From: Polydactylus sextarius
Taxonomy: Eukaryota > Chordata > Actinopteri > Polynemidae
Direction: 5' to 3'
NCBI GenBank assembly: GCA_016801845.1
Contig: CM028919.1
Coordinates: 1,470,001-1,534,000 of the forward strand
DNA length: 64,000 bases
The notes under the pieces are model-generated. The model was not told the origin of the DNA, did not search any database, and worked only from the letters and a program-made list of their open reading frames with translations. Both the position numbers and the translations under genes were made by a program. This document shows, piece by piece, positions 1-12,636 of this stretch (positions are counted from its first letter, which is position 1; every line of letters starts with the position of its first letter).

Positions 1-10
1 ACACTTACAG

Positions 11-127
11 ACCCTCTGCTTTCAACAGTGGAAGATGCCTCAGTCTCCGCCTCCTCAAATACATCCACCGGGTTTCACTATCCAGATGTGCCATACCTTC
101 ATACAGCTACTTCTGTCTCTAGCAGCA
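11..127 (+). CDS. Possible internal coding exon of an unknown gene, partial
   Basis: A segment preceded by an acceptor-like CTTACAG and followed by a strong donor (GCA|GTAAGT). It is 117 bases, a multiple of three, so skipping it would keep frame. Two of three frames are open across it. The frame from base 13 gives a Ser/Thr-rich, low-complexity peptide containing TGFHYPDVPYLHTA, the sort of linker seen in transcription factors or extracellular proteins. The frame from base 11 gives a Pro-rich peptide containing MPQSPPPQIHPPGF. I recognise neither. Only 10 bases of upstream sequence are visible, so the polypyrimidine tract cannot be judged. If real, it would be the only protein-coding trace in the window, the rest being intron or downstream DNA. 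A chance open stretch is a serious alternative. Confidence 0.28.
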
Positions 128-176
128 GTAAGTGAGACTTTTTTGTCACAGGATTTCATTGAATATGGTTTTAGTG

Positions 177-178
<2 letters not shown>

Positions 179-226
<48 letters not shown>
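179..226. repeat. (TA)n microsatellite
   Basis: About 23 uninterrupted TA dinucleotides directly downstream of the exon-like segment. Likely polymorphic in length. Confidence 0.97.
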
Positions 227-229
<3 letters not shown>

Positions 230-690
230 GTATATTTCTCAACTCATCTTTGAGACAGGCCTCTCAACAGAAAGGAAATCAAACTTCCTTAAACTCTAAA
301 ACAATTTTCTTTAGAAAATATATATAAAATAAAAATGGTGAATAAAATGGCAGAAAAACTAAGTAAGAGTAATCGGTACACTGTAAGCTGACAGTATAAT
401 AAATTATATTATTCACTGGACATTCCTTTTTACTTTTACTTTGTTATTGCTCTAATCCCAATCACAGCAGCATATGAGCATCTAATCTCACTTTGTCCAG
501 GGAATGGCCTTTAGTGCCTTTAAATCAATAGAGCTTGTTAAGTGTTCGATCTCAGAGGTGCTATCTGGCCAGACTGCAGGGATTTATTTTCCACTGTCTC
601 CAGGGCTGAGAGGGCCTGATATGGCCAAACTGACCCTGGAGCCCTGTGGCCCTCAACTGGCAAAAAGACTGTGCGCTGGAAGTACTACAG
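227..690. other. AT-rich spacer, no gene
   Basis: AT-rich DNA with short A and T runs and no open frame worth calling. Its right end rises in G+C into the next block. Confidence 0.6.
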
Positions 691-1400
691 GAGGGCCTTG
701 AGGGACACCAGGGTCACTGAGCTGCTGCTTCCAGCTCTGAGCTCCAGCTGCTGGGGTTGTTGTTTTTGTTGCGCCTGCTGCCACTGTTGTGGTTGTTGTT
801 CAGTGGAGTGGCGTCTCTCCCTCCACCTCTGTCTCCATTTCTCCCTCCCTGCCTCTCTATCTATCTCCGGCCTGCAGGGCATAAAGAAGCCCCATGAATT
901 AATGAAGATGAGCGAGGTAATTAAACGTGGTGGTGATGGTGACACCAATCCTAGGAGGGTTTCAGAGGGACACGAGTCCACATGGGGCCTCGGCCTGCCT
1001 ACTACACTATTACCCTCCTCCCGTCCTCTGTCCCCCTGGTCCCCGTGTTGCATGGCACACTGATATGGCTTGATTGGCCTGCTGGGCATGGGAGGAGGAG
1101 GGTTGGTGAAGTTGGCACCCAGGGGATGTGGAGGGAGAGGCAGGATGGAGGGGGGTAGATTGAGCTCAGGCCTCACCTGTGGCCCCGGAGCCCCTCCCTG
1201 GATCCCTCCCCTGGCAGCCAGGTCACGCTGCGTGGTCCAAACACCTCCTGCCTGGGGAGGAGAGGAGGAAAACAACAGCATGGAGGGAAGGGAGGAGTAG
1301 AAGCAAGGATGGAGAGGATAAGGGAGGTAGGGCAAAAACCATAGGGGCACTTCCAGGGATTATGGCCCCACGCTGGCCCACAGGGGCGCAGCCTTGATGG
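690..1400. promoter_or_regulatory. GC-rich block, candidate conserved non-coding element
   Basis: G+C is clearly higher than in the flanks. Around 880-935 the block holds AATTAATGAAG and GGTAATTAAACG, homeodomain-type cores spaced about 30 bases apart. The left part (719-812) is CTG/CAG-like and gives a Gln-rich reading on the minus strand; the right part (1080-1300) is purine-rich GGAGG. I infer a regulatory element centred on 870-980, flanked by low-complexity DNA. No splice signals or codon structure support a gene. Confidence 0.3.
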
Positions 1401-2330
1401 ACGTCTGCCTGGCAAGCACTTGCCCTTTTATAAGATGTTGATGCTTGCCGACCACTTCAACACCACACAGCCCAGCAGCTGGAGGAGGCCAGCAGGTTGC
1501 AGATATCACTGGTCACTTCAGAGCCACAGGAAATCACAGCTTTACATTTACTACTACTTCACATTCAGACAGCTAATAAAAATGTTGCATTTTTTCATAC
1601 ACGTAATAAAATACTATCGAGCAGAGAGTTAGTTGATGATACAAACATCTAGTGGTATTACTGTTAAACACAAACATGTTAGTGTGAATGTGATGGAGAA
1701 TTCTTCAGTATTTTTTTTATTTTTTTTTATCACTGTCTTAGAAATGCTGTATGGATGTGGATGTTAAAAGAAGTCAGACATATTTCTTATTTTTTTTATC
1801 ATAAGACATAGATAGACCTCTAGGACTGTTTGGCCTTGGGGAAGGTATGTGCTCTACTGACTGAAACTTTAGTTATAAAATTGTAATTAGACAATGCCAC
1901 AAATTTCAAATCCAGTACGTTCATCTCTGCTCATCAGTGGTTCTAATTTTAGGATTATTTACACGTCTGCCAAGTCTATATGTTTAAGTTGAACCATCTG
2001 AGGAAAGATCTAAGTGCTGTGGCGGTATGTAGAGGCCATGATTTTAATTGCACTGCATATTTATTTGACTTAATCATCAGTTATTCATCTCAAGAAGGTA
2101 CAGTATATGAATATGCTGAATATAAATGGTTAAGTGTTAATGTTATTTATGAAGACAGGAGGTGTAATGAACAGATGGGTTTGATGATGAACCCCAGGGT
2201 GAGGTCTGGAGGTGCTGTTCTGGGCCTCTCTAACTCACAGCACTATTAGAAGACTCAGTGGACAAGAGAAGCAGTTTACCATTAGATTTGCTCCGGCATC
2301 ATCACCCAAGAGAGTGCTCCAAATCTCCTC
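1400..2330. other. Spacer, no gene
   Basis: AT-rich DNA with T-rich runs near 1710-1800. Short open frames only, without splice signals. Nothing recognisable. Confidence 0.6.
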
Positions 2331-2334
2331 TATG

Positions 2335-2770
2335 TTTATTTGTTATCAGAGCCTTCACCGGACTAATTAGACAGGCCTTAACTTTGGTCTTGAGCCATAT
2401 TCCTGCCCCAGGGGCGGCAGGAGAAGCTCAGCGTACCCCCGTCAGGCCTCCCCATCTCCCAGCCCACGCCAAAACACGTGTCCTCCTGATGGCTTCTGGG
2501 AATTTGATGCCATGAGGTAGTAGGTAAGATGTTTTGTTCAGCCATGAGTCATCATTGCACACATCCATCTGCCCCCCAACCCCACCCTATCCTGTCCTGT
2601 GTCCCAAGGTATTTGTTGTCAGCGACCCTGAAGTTCGTTATGTAAACAAAAATTTGCTCTAATTAATGGGAGGGAAGAAGTGTTGTCTTGGGAACAGGGA
2701 GACAGTGGCAGGAGCCAGGTGGCCTTTTGCCACCCCTGCATCCTGTTATCGTAGTTTCATTTCACTAGGT
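2335..2770. promoter_or_regulatory. Candidate conserved non-coding element pair
   Basis: Two sub-blocks. 2335-2470 contains GGACTAATTAGACAGG, a palindromic TAATTA homeodomain core. 2610-2770 contains TGTAAACAAA (forkhead-type site) followed within 12 bases by CTCTAATTAATGGG, then a GC-rich tail with GGAGCCAGGTGGCC. The clustering of developmental factor cores in mixed-GC sequence suggests an enhancer. Conservation is not tested. Confidence 0.33.
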
Positions 2771-2779
2771 TATTTGCTT

Positions 2780-4540
2780 ACCTGCATATATAAATTCAAT
2801 CCCGTAAACGATGAAATGTTCTCAGGGAATTTTCATACAACGTGATCAACAAAGGAACAGAAGGAGTGACAGAAAAGGCATGAGGACGGTAAACTACAAT
2901 ATGAGCTGAGAGGAGGAGCAGATGAAAAAGAAAAAAAAACAAAAAACTGGGAGGAAGCTAGAGGAGAACAGGTGTGCTGCGGACCCCCTCCTGGGACCAC
3001 CCCACCACCCCTGGGTCCTCAGAGGGAGGGAGGGATGGGGATGGGATGGTGGGGATACAGGAGGGATGGTGAAGAGGGAGAGAGGGCCAGAGCTTAGCTC
3101 ATTAGAGAGAGTTTGCTTCTGCTAACTCACCTTTCCCTCGGGAGGTGGCTAATCATCGCACAGGGACCAACAGCTAGTTAGAGACGAGGTGGAGAAAGAC
3201 AGACTTACTTAGCATCCTTCCTTTCTATCTGCTTCTACAAACCTATGGTGTATTTTTCTGATGATGCTCCCAAAAAAGCAGCACAGTAGCATCCAGTCTT
3301 CTACACAGTTCTGAATAAAGAGTCTGAATACTTTTATTCTCATAGATAATTATTCTAATTAAAACAAACTTATAATCTAAGATGTTTTTTTTTCCTTTAA
3401 CATTATAGGCTACTGAGTGTAAACACAACACAATAAAAAATGATAGGGTTTGAATATTTTCTGAAGTCACCGTAGCTCTCACAAACAGTAGCACTGAGCA
3501 ATGCACATGAGGAAACATATCTTCAACAAACACAACCAAGTTAGAACAAATCGCCATGAAAATGCTCTGCGTGCACTTAAATTCATACCTAATTATCACA
3601 GGGTAATTGAATACACATTTCCCCAACTGCTGCCTGGTCCTGTTGTGCTGACAGTGAGCAGCTCGAATGATGGGTTTGTGCCATGTGCTCTGTTTTGACT
3701 GACTGTCTGCAGTATGAGAGGCTCTGATTGCAGCGATGCAGCAGCCTGCAAATACAGTGTTTGACCAAGGGAAAATAAACCTTGTAATCATAGGCTTTTT
3801 TCCTGCTTTTCATACCGTTTCATTGTTTTGACAAGATAAGATAGCTATCTAACAAGGGATAATTAGGTAGAATTAATAAAAACAAACAAGAAAGTAATAA
3901 AACAACTTCAGAACTTTTAGGCAGTTGCAACCATTGTGCAAACTATTGTGTGAAGAAGTTTAGTCCTGTTAAGTTCAAGTAAAGACTGCAGAGAAGTGGG
4001 AGGTTCTGAATTGTTGCAATCAAATCCTTATAAATGTATGTGCTTGCCAGTTAAAACTATTGTTCATGAAATTAAATCATATCAGCACAGAGACATGAAA
4101 GTGTGGAAATCTGCAGTTCCACCAACTCTTGTCAGCCCACAGCTGTGTAACATCCGCTCATCTTGGTTTTCGAGTACCACTACAAACGAAATCAGCTAGC
4201 TTAACATGATAGGAAGAAAGATTTCTGCAGCCAAGGGCATGAGGAAAATCATAATAGCAGCACAAAGCGGGAGCTCTTCTTTGCACTGAATGACAACACT
4301 CCAGTAACAGTAGCTAAAAATCTGCTGTGATTCTGTTGTCAACAGGAAAAACATCAGACACTGATACCTCTGGTAAATAGAGAGACACATTCAACCTTTG
4401 CTCTTGTCTTTATTTGTCCTGGTTAGATAAATCAAATTCAATTTTATTTAATTGAAAAATACCACCACCTATCCACCCCATGAAGTGGTATGATCCACTG
4501 AAGACATGGGAGCTCCGACTACGCAGCTGGAGTAACGTCA
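2780..4540. other. Spacer with purine-rich patch, no gene
   Basis: 2890-3120 is purine-rich and GC-rich (GGGAGG/GGATGG). The remainder is AT-rich. A 182-codon open frame on the minus strand (3243-3791) has no domain, no splice context and a composition expected of AT-rich DNA, so it is not called. Confidence 0.55.
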
Positions 4541-4549
4541 AGGATCATT

Positions 4550-4680
4550 TCCATTTCCCAATGATTAATTTGAATTTAATATCTTAAATCAAAACCTAAT
4601 TAATTTAGATACAGTTTTGATGGTGCCCTGCTACTAATCAACATGCTGTTAATTAGATGTAGCCTAATGTCATTTTCCCC
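4550..4680. promoter_or_regulatory. Candidate AT-rich conserved element
   Basis: A dense run of homeodomain-like cores: GATTAATTTG, CCTAATTAATTT, CTAATCAACATG and GTTAATTAGATG inside 130 bases, more ordered than the surrounding AT-rich filler. Inferred only from motif density. Confidence 0.28.
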
Positions 4681-4689
4681 CCACCCTTA

Positions 4690-6420
4690 AATAATTAAAA
4701 CGGAAGATCCCGACCCGCGTGAAGTAATGTTGGTACAATCCAGATGAGAGGGGGATGTGACAGTTGATTTGTTGTTGTAGCGGGTGCAGAGCTGATATCC
4801 ACATAGAGTCTGGGACATTAAATTAAATGTACAGTATATAACTGAACAAAGAAACCATGTCAGTAATGAATAATGATATGACAACTGGTGAACTGGTGAA
4901 GACTGTGAGAGACAGTAGAAAACATTTTAGTTATAGATAGTGATTATTGTGGTTAAAGATTTAAATACAACTCAGCCACTCAAGCAATAATAATAATAAA
5001 AGAAAAAAACATATATTGAAAATGTTATTCTGCTGATCAGTCATGCGCATGAACATGAATAAGCTGGTCTTCTTGAATGGATTGAAGATGATTGTCCCTG
5101 TTTTGGTTCAAGATTGGTTTCTGCCATTGGATGTGGCCAAAGGGTCATTGTAGAAAAAAAGAGAACAGATGGATGCCTATTGGAGGATGAGTCTCTGGTG
5201 TCAGAAATAAAAGCACAGACCTGTCCTCAACTGTTTTGGGAATCAAATTCATTATTTTGCGTGACCCAGCACATGAGGATTACAAGGCAATGAGAGGAAC
5301 GTCAATCCACATTCCAGGGACTACATTCATATTCTCTGCAGAAACTGGAGCTGGTCATTCCCAGAAAAAAATGATGGAGACCAAATATAGAAATAAAAGG
5401 GAGCACTGGCTAGCAAAATATACAACAAATATACAATCTGTTGAATATTTAAATATGTAATAATTTGCTACATATTCATTATAACAACTTCATGAAATGA
5501 TATCATATCAATTTTCTGTTAACGCAACCTGCTGCTCCCAATTGGTCAAAAATCACCAATGGCAACATTAACTGTAAAAAATATATACAATTCAGACAAT
5601 ATCATGATAGCAGAGCTGTCCTGTGTTGGGCAGTGTTACCGTAGCTCAAGATTGATGAACGATGGATAGATTTGTCCCGTCATCTCCATGTACCGTCTAT
5701 ATCAGGTCTTTCTTTGTGAGTGACACACCTTAATTAATAATTCTCAACCACAAATAGTTTTTAATTGACAGGGCATGTGTTTGTAATCTAATGCCACTCT
5801 TCTGGAAATTGTCCCAGGAAGAATGGCACATTATTTTCACAACCAATTAAAAGTTAAAGAACTCCATTAAAAAATCCTATTGTCTGTATCCAAGCAAAAC
5901 TGCAGAAATATTAGTTATTAATTGATATCCATTCAGCGTTGCATTCATTTGTGCAAAAAGGTAAAACAAAACATACAGCTGTAGACGACAATGTATTCTG
6001 GTCCTATTCCAAAGTTATCTACAGACAAACACTGTCTGAGAGTTAGAAAGTGAGTCACATGCAACAGTCTGATACAAACAGTGCAATGAACACCCATTGG
6101 TGTGAATGTGTGTGAATGAAGGTGAACATTTAAATTACTGTTAGATTTATCCACAGTACATGATAACACAATTAAGTTAGGCCGAATCAACTGTCTTCAT
6201 GTTCATTTATACATTATGACACAGGTAAAAATGTATCCTCTGTGTGCATGTGTTTGTGTCTGTGTGCATGTCAGTGCAGTGTGAGGATGAGTGAATGTGC
6301 TCCACAGGTTGGGTTGGTTCTCCTGGTCAACATAAAGTCATTGTTGATAATAGTAAATACGTTTATTGTCCTTTTCGAGAGGTAGATGCGAAGACTGGCG
6401 TGGGTTTGTTCCACACAGAG
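4690..6420. other. Spacer, no gene
   Basis: AT-rich DNA with scattered short open frames. No recognisable repeat family or exon. Contains several CA/TG-rich words near 6240-6290 but no true microsatellite. Confidence 0.55.
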
Positions 6421-6425
6421 ATGGA

Positions 6426-6464
6426 GTCAGGATGTGATTAACTTAGCTTAGTGTAAAGACTGGA
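6426..6464 (+). repeat. Copy A of a 39-bp dispersed repeat segment
   Basis: This segment matches 50709-50747 at 32 of 39 positions by eye and shares the core TAAAGACTGGA. The motif TAGCTTAGCATAAAGACTGGA is part of a dispersed repeat I associate with teleost genomes. Both copies lie in the same orientation, 44 kb apart. Confidence 0.5.
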
Positions 6465-6469
6465 CACAG

Positions 6470-7740
6470 CTACTGAAATCTGGCTCAGGTTCAATTAAAA
6501 AAGGATGGACACATAACTAGATTACATTGAAGTGTCGCTGTTATCATCTGTACACACACACAAATGCCAAATAGTTTATAACTATCTACCAATGAACAGT
6601 GGAACATTTTCAGTTTTTCTTCTTATTTTTTCTTCTTATTTTTATTATATCACATTAATGCAACTGTTTGTGCTAAGTGTTTTGAGTTATGGTGATTTTC
6701 AGTGAAACTATTTTGAATCAAATAAGACCATTAATCAACCAAATAATAATAATAACCTGCACGTATTGTGGAAAGTACTGTGTTTGACCATCTTACCTCA
6801 TTTAACAAGCAATAAATCTAGGGATGAAACACTTTTTACACACTTTAAGTCCAGATAAGAAGAGTACAGAATCAGAGAAGGAGCATCTGTTGAACAATTC
6901 TTTATTATGAATGTATACATAAATTTATTATAAAGTTTCACATAAAATTTCTTATGTAAACTTGTGTAAGTTAATTACTTAACCAGTTAGCTGACTTTCT
7001 TTGTCTAAAGTATTTATTTTATTATTCGTTTGTTTCACAACTTACAATAAAAGTGATCTGATGTAATAAAATCCCACCTGGCAGAAACACTCAGCCACTA
7101 CACATTACACAACTATTCAATTATTCTAAGAAATAGGAAAATACAGAAATGTATGTTTCAAACATCCGTTCTTTTCTATAACCAGAAAATAGCTGATGGA
7201 TGCAAATTAAAAGTTTACTTCTTTTAAAGGGTGGATTTGGCATTTTTCAACCCACACCAATATTCATTGGAAATGCTTGTTTGTCAGGTTAAAATAATCA
7301 CATTATCTGTTATCATAAATATTTGACAAAATTAAAAGGATTAAATGATATAAATATAGAAATAAAAATAGATTTAAAAAAAAAAAAAAACAATTAAAAT
7401 CCTCTTCGTTTAACCAGAAAGAGCTGTTATATCTGTTCTGGTCAGAATAATGATGTATTGTCTATATCTGATCATTAAGGCTCCACAACCACTGAAACAG
7501 AACATCATAATGATGTTGAAAAAGGCAATGTGTCTGTACCATGTTGGTGTAGAGCAAGTGACACAGGAAGAAGGTAATAGTGAACATCGGGTTGGAGGGT
7601 TTCTCTCCCTAACAGCATTCTGCTATTCAACCTCTCCCTGGGCTCCTGTGGCTCTACAGCCTCATCTAAGAGGGTAATTAGAGCCACACAAGGGGGGCAT
7701 CAGCAGGACAGGAAGACAGGGCCAGAGTGTAGCTCTTTAC
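6470..7740. other. AT-rich spacer with A-run
   Basis: Very AT-rich. It has an A-run of about 16 bases near 7376-7391 that could be the tail of a decayed retroelement, but I recognise no body. No gene. Confidence 0.55.
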
Positions 7741-7750
7741 ACATGCACAC

Positions 7751-7774
7751 TCTCTCTCTCTCTCTCTCTCTCTG

Positions 7775-7812
<38 letters not shown>
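7751..7812. repeat. Compound (TC)n-(CA)n microsatellite
   Basis: About 11 TC units (7751-7773), a GC interruption, then about 18 CA units (7776-7812). Confidence 0.97.
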
Positions 7813-7815
<3 letters not shown>

Positions 7816-8084
7816 GTTACAGGTACAGTGTTGGACAGTTGTTCTATTACTTTGATCTAGACTAAACTGTCTTAACATTATGAATTCCACTGACTTTGGT
7901 TACTGTCTGCCTTTTCATCTTGTACATTATTTAACTTATATTTTTGAGTTAACAACAGGAAATAGGTTATATGACCATTCACATGTGTTAACTTCTAGAG
8001 TACAGTCGTGGCCCTTTGCCCTCTCCGTGTTCTTTATGTACATACTATATTTTCAGATTTGTCTTACTCTTAGTGTTGGTGTTA

Positions 8085-8358
8085 CAGTTGGTAGCACTGT
8101 TGCCTCTCTGAAGGTTCTGTGTCCAAACCTGGGATGTTTTGTCCCTGTGTTTAGGATTTCCGCTGGTACTGCAGTTTCCTTAGACAGTCCAAAAGCATAC
8201 AGGGTTGGTTGGCTGACTATAAATTTCCAGTGGTTTGAATGTGAGCGTGTAGACCGACTGATAACTTGTCCAGAGTGTGCCCTGCCCTTGCCTTCAGCCA
8301 TCTGCAATTGATCCCAGCAACCCCTTGACCCTCAAAAGATAAGCGCTACACAATAAAT
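8085..8358 (+). mobile_element. Decayed SINE-like interspersed repeat with tRNA-like head
   Basis: The 5' end carries GTTGGTAGCACTGTTGCC, close to an RNA polymerase III A box, followed about 20 bases later by GGTTCTGTGTCCAAACC, a B-box-like stretch. The body has the order I know from an abundant teleost repeat: a CAGTCCAAAAGCAT segment near the middle, an ACTTGTCCAGAGTGT segment, and a 3' end with TGACCCTCAAAAGATAAGCG before CAATAAATG. Many substitutions and small deletions show an old copy. The 143-codon open frame across it is accidental. Confidence 0.6.
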
Positions 8359-8359
8359 G

Positions 8360-9000
8360 TTTTTCTTATTTTCAAGCAAACAAGTGCACAACATGTTCAC
8401 ATGTCCACGTGTCCACATAAGTAAGTTGCACAGCTGTCCATGTCCATAATGAAGTGTCATCTTAAACCATACTCACTGCACACAAGCAATTGTCATGTGG
8501 AAAACAGTTTCATGTGGTTTGCTCACAGATTGTCTGATCATCTGTTACTTCCTCCATCTGCCATAGTTGTCTCCAAATTACCAGATCTTAACTATTACTT
8601 TGGTGAGTGCAGCATTATTATAATTCATAGAACCAATGACCAAGGGTGCGAAAAAAATAAAACTCAAACTGTAATAAACTTTCTAATTAATCTAGTTTTC
8701 AAAAATGTAATTTTCCGCTGTGTCCTGTTTTAGCCCATGTTGATTATTCTTTGATCAATACATTAGGTCTTCCTGTCTTCATGTTACATGAAGAACAACT
8801 TTTAGTGTAACATGTTCAAATATATCATGTAGCCATCTTTTACAGAGAACACACATGTCAAAAATGCCCAATCACGTCAACACTAACTGAGAAAAATGAC
8901 AGTGATTACTGGATTATGACTGAACATGTGACATGGTTGTCAAAAGAAAAGCAACCGAATAATGACGCTTCTTGATGGGAAGGTTGTGGAAAATAAGAGC
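8360..9000. other. Spacer, no gene
   Basis: AT-rich DNA with short repeated CATGT/ACATG words (8390-8450, 8780-8930). No exon or recognised repeat. Confidence 0.55.
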
Positions 9001-9003
9001 AGA

Positions 9004-9056
9004 GACACACACACAGACACACAGACACAGACACACACACACACACACACACACAC
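9004..9056. repeat. Imperfect (CA)n microsatellite
   Basis: CA tract interrupted three times by CAGA, then a pure run of about 13 units. Confidence 0.95.
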
Positions 9057-9059
9057 TTT

Positions 9060-10200
9060 TTTCTATAAAAAAAATGCAACTAATGTCAAGGCCAGGACTA
9101 TGGCCTTGGGTCAGTGTGCTCTCCTGGCATTCTAGGTTAATTTTCTTTGGTAACACCATATTTTCCTGCCACTTATGTTTCCGTTACCTCAAAAAGAGTC
9201 ATAGAAATTGAAATCTCTCATACATTCACTAGACAGCAGACAGTTATTGGGTAAAGGCTTGATTCTGTAAAATAGCTGTGAATCTCTTATAAAAGCAGCT
9301 GTGTAGAACACTTTCTCACTTCCTCGGAGGTTAGGTTTAGTTGACCTGATGAGACTCCACTACAGCAGCACTTTCTTACTGTGATAGGTATCTGCGAGCC
9401 CTTGTGTAACCTGGGGGCTGGTGCAATCTATCAGCAAACTAAACCATATACATAGTGGTTTACAACTCTATATCACACATGCACCTGTAATGGGGTGAGT
9501 TCCATGTGGACTGTTTATCTCTCTGCTTCACTTAGTCCCACTGCTATTTTGAATTGTTATTATAATCTTACATTTTAATTCATACATTCATACCTGTGTG
9601 GCTAGAGCATGTCAATCCAAGAATAATTTAATTAAGGCAGAAAAAAATAGCAACATAAAGCCACTGAGGATATCATGCTCTAATAATGTTAACATGATTA
9701 CAGTGACATTTGAGATCACGACCATATCAATCACACATCAACAACACGTTTGCCTGTAACAACCTCAGTTGTCCCACCTTTTCTGTCATTCCACCATCTG
9801 AACACAAACAATATGATAAAACAGACTCCTGTCTGAAGTGGAGTCTATGAAGTCCACTCTGTCAGCTCTGTGACATAGCTGTGCACAGAATTGAATTATT
9901 GTTTAACTTTGACCGCGGCTAAATCACTGTAGTTCAAGTCAAAGGTCAATCATCATCAGTCATTGCTGCTGAACAGATGTCAACTAGTCCCCTGAGGGCC
10001 ACCAGCGAACAACACTTTATCTTCCCCTTTATCTCTCTCTTTTTCTCTCAACCTCTTATGCCTCATTCTCTTTATCACTCAATCATACATCCACCCTACC
10101 TACTTTCTCTAGATTCATCCCTCTTATCCCTCCATCCATCTCCTTCATTCATCCATCCCTCTTGAACGCTTGCCCCCTCTGCCTTCCTTCCCTTTTCTAC
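9060..10200. other. Spacer with pyrimidine-rich end
   Basis: No gene. 10030-10200 is C/T-rich with repeated TCCATC/CATCC words, a decayed simple repeat. Confidence 0.55.
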
Positions 10201-10214
10201 CCACCCCCTTCACT

Positions 10215-10345
10215 TTCAGAGAACAGAAGCCGGCTTAGAGGGGGGAGAGGCAAGAAATCAATAAGGCATGATTTATTGATCACTAAAAATGATGCTGCTC
10301 ATTAGCCCCCCAATGGGACCTCAGCGTTAAGCAGATGACAAAATG
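10215..10345. promoter_or_regulatory. Candidate conserved non-coding element
   Basis: The core 10250-10310 contains GAAATCAATAAGG, CATGATTTATTGATCAC (HOX/PBX-like TGATTTAT and TTGATCA) and GCTGCTCATTAGCCCCC, followed by a GC-rich tail. Sharp contrast with the pyrimidine-rich DNA before it and the G/A-poor stretch after it. One of the better enhancer candidates on motif density. Confidence 0.4.
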
Positions 10346-10349
10346 TCAC

Positions 10350-12600
10350 CCGCCCTCGTTCCACCCTTCCCGGCCACCCCTCCCAACAAAAAAAAAATTA
10401 TCCCTGGCCACCACCAAGCTCCCTCTCTCCTCTCCCCTCCTCCCTCAGCAGCTAAGCTGATATCTGGGATGGTTTCGCTGAGGGATGCAATCCTGACAGT
10501 CAGGTGGCAAGAATGGACAGATTGTAGCCACAAATGGTTTTCCTGTGAACTTTTAGCCATTTAATTTTTTATCTACACAGTTTTCATCTTATTGGTCTCT
10601 TTCTGTCATATTAAACAATTTACACAGTGCTCAAGATCTGAATGGTGACCAAGACAATGAGGTGAAAAATGGAGAGAATGGGATGCATGTGCACAGGTGA
10701 AAGCTCTCATGCTTATAGATGACTGGATAGATACCAAAGCTTTCCTGGTGGTTGTTCTTCACACTCCATACAGGCAGACCTTGATGTTGCTCAGAGAATG
10801 TGAGATAGTTTAACATGATAGCAGCACTGCCTCTGACAACAGACTGACAATGATGCCAGTGTGTGCAGCGACTGACTGGCTGTGTGAATACTGATGTGTG
10901 TGAGTGTTTTTAAATCTTTCAAACTCTCACTTTTCACTTTTTTGTGTGTGTGTGTGACACCAAGTGCAACACCAAGCATTGAACTGAGACCATGACTACT
11001 ATAAGAGGTCAGGGAGGCCGTTAGCACAATGGTGGCTCTTTTAATGTTTCCAGTGATAACAGGTATAAACACCCAGAGACAGGGTTCTGTTTACCTCATG
11101 ACAGAGCATGAATTTAATCAATGAGCAGCTCTCGAAGAAGATGAGCAGCTCTAAAACCACAACTGCTGAAGATGTAGCTATATCATCACAATACATCAGC
11201 CCCTGAGGAGCATCAATGATCAGGGTATGTATAGAAATGTTGGCCTCATGGTGGTGGCAGAGGTTAAATCAATAGGAAGTATTAGTATTAATCCTGCGAT
11301 GACCACAGACATCCACATCTACAATAGCTCTTCAGATAAATGGGAACCTGACAATGGTGGTCCAACAGGAGATGTGAGGCAGCCACTAAAGGTATTGTAC
11401 TCCCGGGGTTCATATCCAAGTTAACAATCAAGTTTCTTGACAGTCTGGTAATTATTTTTTGATTTTATAAATAGCTGCTGGGCAGATCAGCCATCTGTTT
11501 TGTTGATCCTTGTGGACACTTTGAAGGTAAAGTTTCACTGCTGGACATCATATATCTGACAACAAACAAAGCTCAGAAGAACCATCAAACTTCATCAACA
11601 CACCTACATGCCCACATATGCACACATGCAAACTTGCAGTTTAGATTTGCTTGTGTCTGTCGGGACATATTTAACTGCAGGATGATTGTGGGATTTTATG
11701 AATCTATTGAAGAGCAGTCATTGGTTTCCTTTATCCCAAGATGAGGACATACATTATGTTTACATTTTGGGATGTCACTATCACTTGACCTGACCTGATT
11801 GTTTATGGCTACTAGCATCATAGACATGAACATTACTCTCTATGCTGGTGATTATTATTAGTGTTTGTCATCTCTGTCACTGACTATGAAGGTTGTAGCA
11901 TCAGTTAAGTCATAGAAAAATAATAAAACTATGTAACTGTAAATTGTTTTGTGTGTTTGAACTGTAAACATAGGTCCAGATAGAAGGAGCTGTATTTAAA
12001 ATCCAATCCAGTTTCTGTCTGTTGTACTGTGACACCAGGTCAACTGTGGCTCACTGATGACCTTCCTAAATCATTTGGTGTATAAAGACAGGTTACAAAA
12101 CTATGACACTGAAGAAAACGATTAAATCGATTCAATAAAAGCACGACACACTCGTCACACTCCATGCTTTTCAGAGTGGAAATAAGAAATCATACATTTT
12201 TCGAAATTTTCCTATGTGTTCACTTTTGAGGCAATCGTTTGTGTAACTGCAGCCATCTTCTGTTGAAGACAAAGCACATAATATATTTTGTTGGAGTTCA
12301 GATCAGAGCTGTCAAGTGAACTGCTAGAAATGTAGTGGAATACAGGTGAATCCATGTGATGATGTAGTCATGGCCACTGACAACTGTAAGATGATCTGTA
12401 TCATGTCATAGTGAAATACTGAAAACATCATCTGAGCCATTCCAACTTATGGTCGCTGACTTTATTTGTGTCCTTGTCCATGGAGTTTTTGTTCTGTGTT
12501 TAGTTCAGCTGTATACAGTGACAGCTGTCTCTCATCCTGGGTTTTCATCAGATGATGGTGTGTTTGCACATTTCAATGCACAAACCTTAAGCAGTTCCCC
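10350..12600. other. Spacer with weak interspersed-repeat signal
   Basis: No gene. 11235-11345 (TCATGGTGG then AATCCTGCGATGACCACAGACATC) is reminiscent in layout of a dispersed teleost repeat containing a CTCATGGTGG... ATCCTCTGGGGACCA arrangement, but is too diverged to call. 11133-11160 contains a near-duplicate ATGAGCAGCTCT pair. Confidence 0.4.

Positions 12601-12602
<2 letters not shown>

Positions 12603-12636
<34 letters not shown>

Noticed and set aside
719..812. Gln-rich reading on the minus strand resembling the polyQ of forkhead (FOXP) proteins
   Set aside because: No flanking residues match, no splice signals, and CAG/CAA-type low complexity is sufficient explanation.
2513..2525. 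TGAGGTAGTAGGT, identical to the first 13 bases of let-7 microRNA
   Set aside because: The next bases diverge and no complementary CTATACAA-like arm lies within 80 bases downstream, so no precursor hairpin exists.
3243..3791. 182-codon open frame on the minus strand
   Set aside because: No domain, no signal peptide or splice context, composition of random AT-rich DNA; overlaps a shorter frame on the other strand.
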